Positions 63,907 to 64,000 of a DNA stretch of 64,000 bases are shown one piece after another. Every line of letters begins with the position of its first letter. Position 1 is the stretch's first letter. The notes beneath the pieces were generated by a model. That model was not told the DNA's origin. It did not search any database and saw only the letters and a program-made list of their open reading frames with translations. Origin of the DNA: Sulfurovaceae bacterium (lineage in GTDB: Bacteria > Campylobacterota > Campylobacteria > Campylobacterales > Sulfurovaceae); the NCBI GenBank assembly GCA_028714675.1, contig JAQTLV010000003.1, forward strand, positions 62,001-126,000, in the 5' to 3' direction. Made by a program: the position numbers and the translations under genes.

Positions 63907-64000
63907 TTATTCGTTTCTAAGTGCAATTATTGGGTCTATTTGTGATGCTTTTCTGGCTGGATATAGTGACGATATTATAATAATAAAAGTTGTTCCAAGT
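63907..64000 (-). CDS. ABC transporter permease C terminus (MacB/LolE-type), partial
   Basis: The last 30 residues of a minus-strand gene that enters from the right edge. They show a membrane strand and the typical ending YPARKASQIDPIIALRNE of FtsX-like permeases such as MacB and LolC/E. Its stop lies 9 bases before the mltG start, so the two are likely cotranscribed. Which transporter cannot be told. Confidence 0.85.
   Translation of the reverse strand, partial: LGTTFIIIISSLYPARKASQIDPIIALRNE

Overview
The window is a dense, AT-rich bacterial chromosome segment. Genes abut or overlap, most intergenic gaps are under 100 bases and none exceeds 300. I saw no rRNA, tRNA, CRISPR array, intact insertion sequence or prophage. 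The gene content and order point to Campylobacterota (Epsilonproteobacteria): atpAGDC runs straight into tolQRAB-pal-cpoB, a trmB-ftsE-ftsX-envC block is followed by pyrH-rpoZ-spoT-tyrS, and the TrmB and TtcA proteins are divergent. A free-living relative of Sulfurimonas, Sulfurovum or Sulfurospirillum is likely, but the genus cannot be fixed from this window.

Layout. 1-7716 (+): the end of the F-type ATP synthase operon, then a complete Tol-Pal envelope system. 7828-18744 (+): SlyD, a ferredoxin-thioredoxin-reductase/rhodanese fusion, fabD, mtnN, a secreted protein, a TtcA-like enzyme, an RluD-like enzyme, trmB, the division genes ftsE-ftsX-envC-like, pyrH and rpoZ. 18750-24442 (+): spoT, tyrS, a nitronate monooxygenase-like enzyme and a murein amidase. 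24488-27700 (-): ppa, a MoCF-domain protein and the housekeeping sigma factor rpoD. 27902-34091 (+): leuD-leuB, purU, trmL, a 46-residue membrane protein, glyS and an MnmC-like oxidase. 34092-35263: a short accessory insertion with an orphan PD-(D/E)XK-like nuclease and relic-looking flanks. 35264-48196: mixed housekeeping genes (bpt, tRNA methyltransferase, trpC, pdxA-pdxJ, argG, M3 peptidase, kdsB) with several small conserved unknowns. 48239-56997 (-): an eight-gene MSHA-type/type II secretion-like machine in the order I-J-K-L-M-N-E-G. 57062-63897: era, rplI, glnK-type PII, amtB, a reduced NtrC/NtrB-like pair, a DUF234-type orphan, mltG and the tail of a MacB/LolE-type permease.

How the genes work together. 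Several clusters serve the envelope and division: Tol-Pal, FtsEX with an EnvC-like activator whose zinc ligands are lost, an amidase it could activate, MltG and KdsB. The nitrogen block pairs ammonium uptake (AmtB-PII) with two reduced regulators transcribed ahead of it. The MSHA-type operon has no pilin genes in the window and resembles the Campylobacter cts DNA-uptake machinery, so DNA uptake, a pseudopilus or a pilus are all open.

The most interesting leads are: the MSHA-ordered operon without pilins; the degenerate NtrC/NtrB-like pair; the FTR-rhodanese fusion; the orphan nuclease whose best ribosome site lies in another frame across an A7 tract; the TtcA-like and TrmB-like enzymes lacking classical key residues; and three genes whose -10 elements sit so close to the start codon that leaderless mRNAs are expected.
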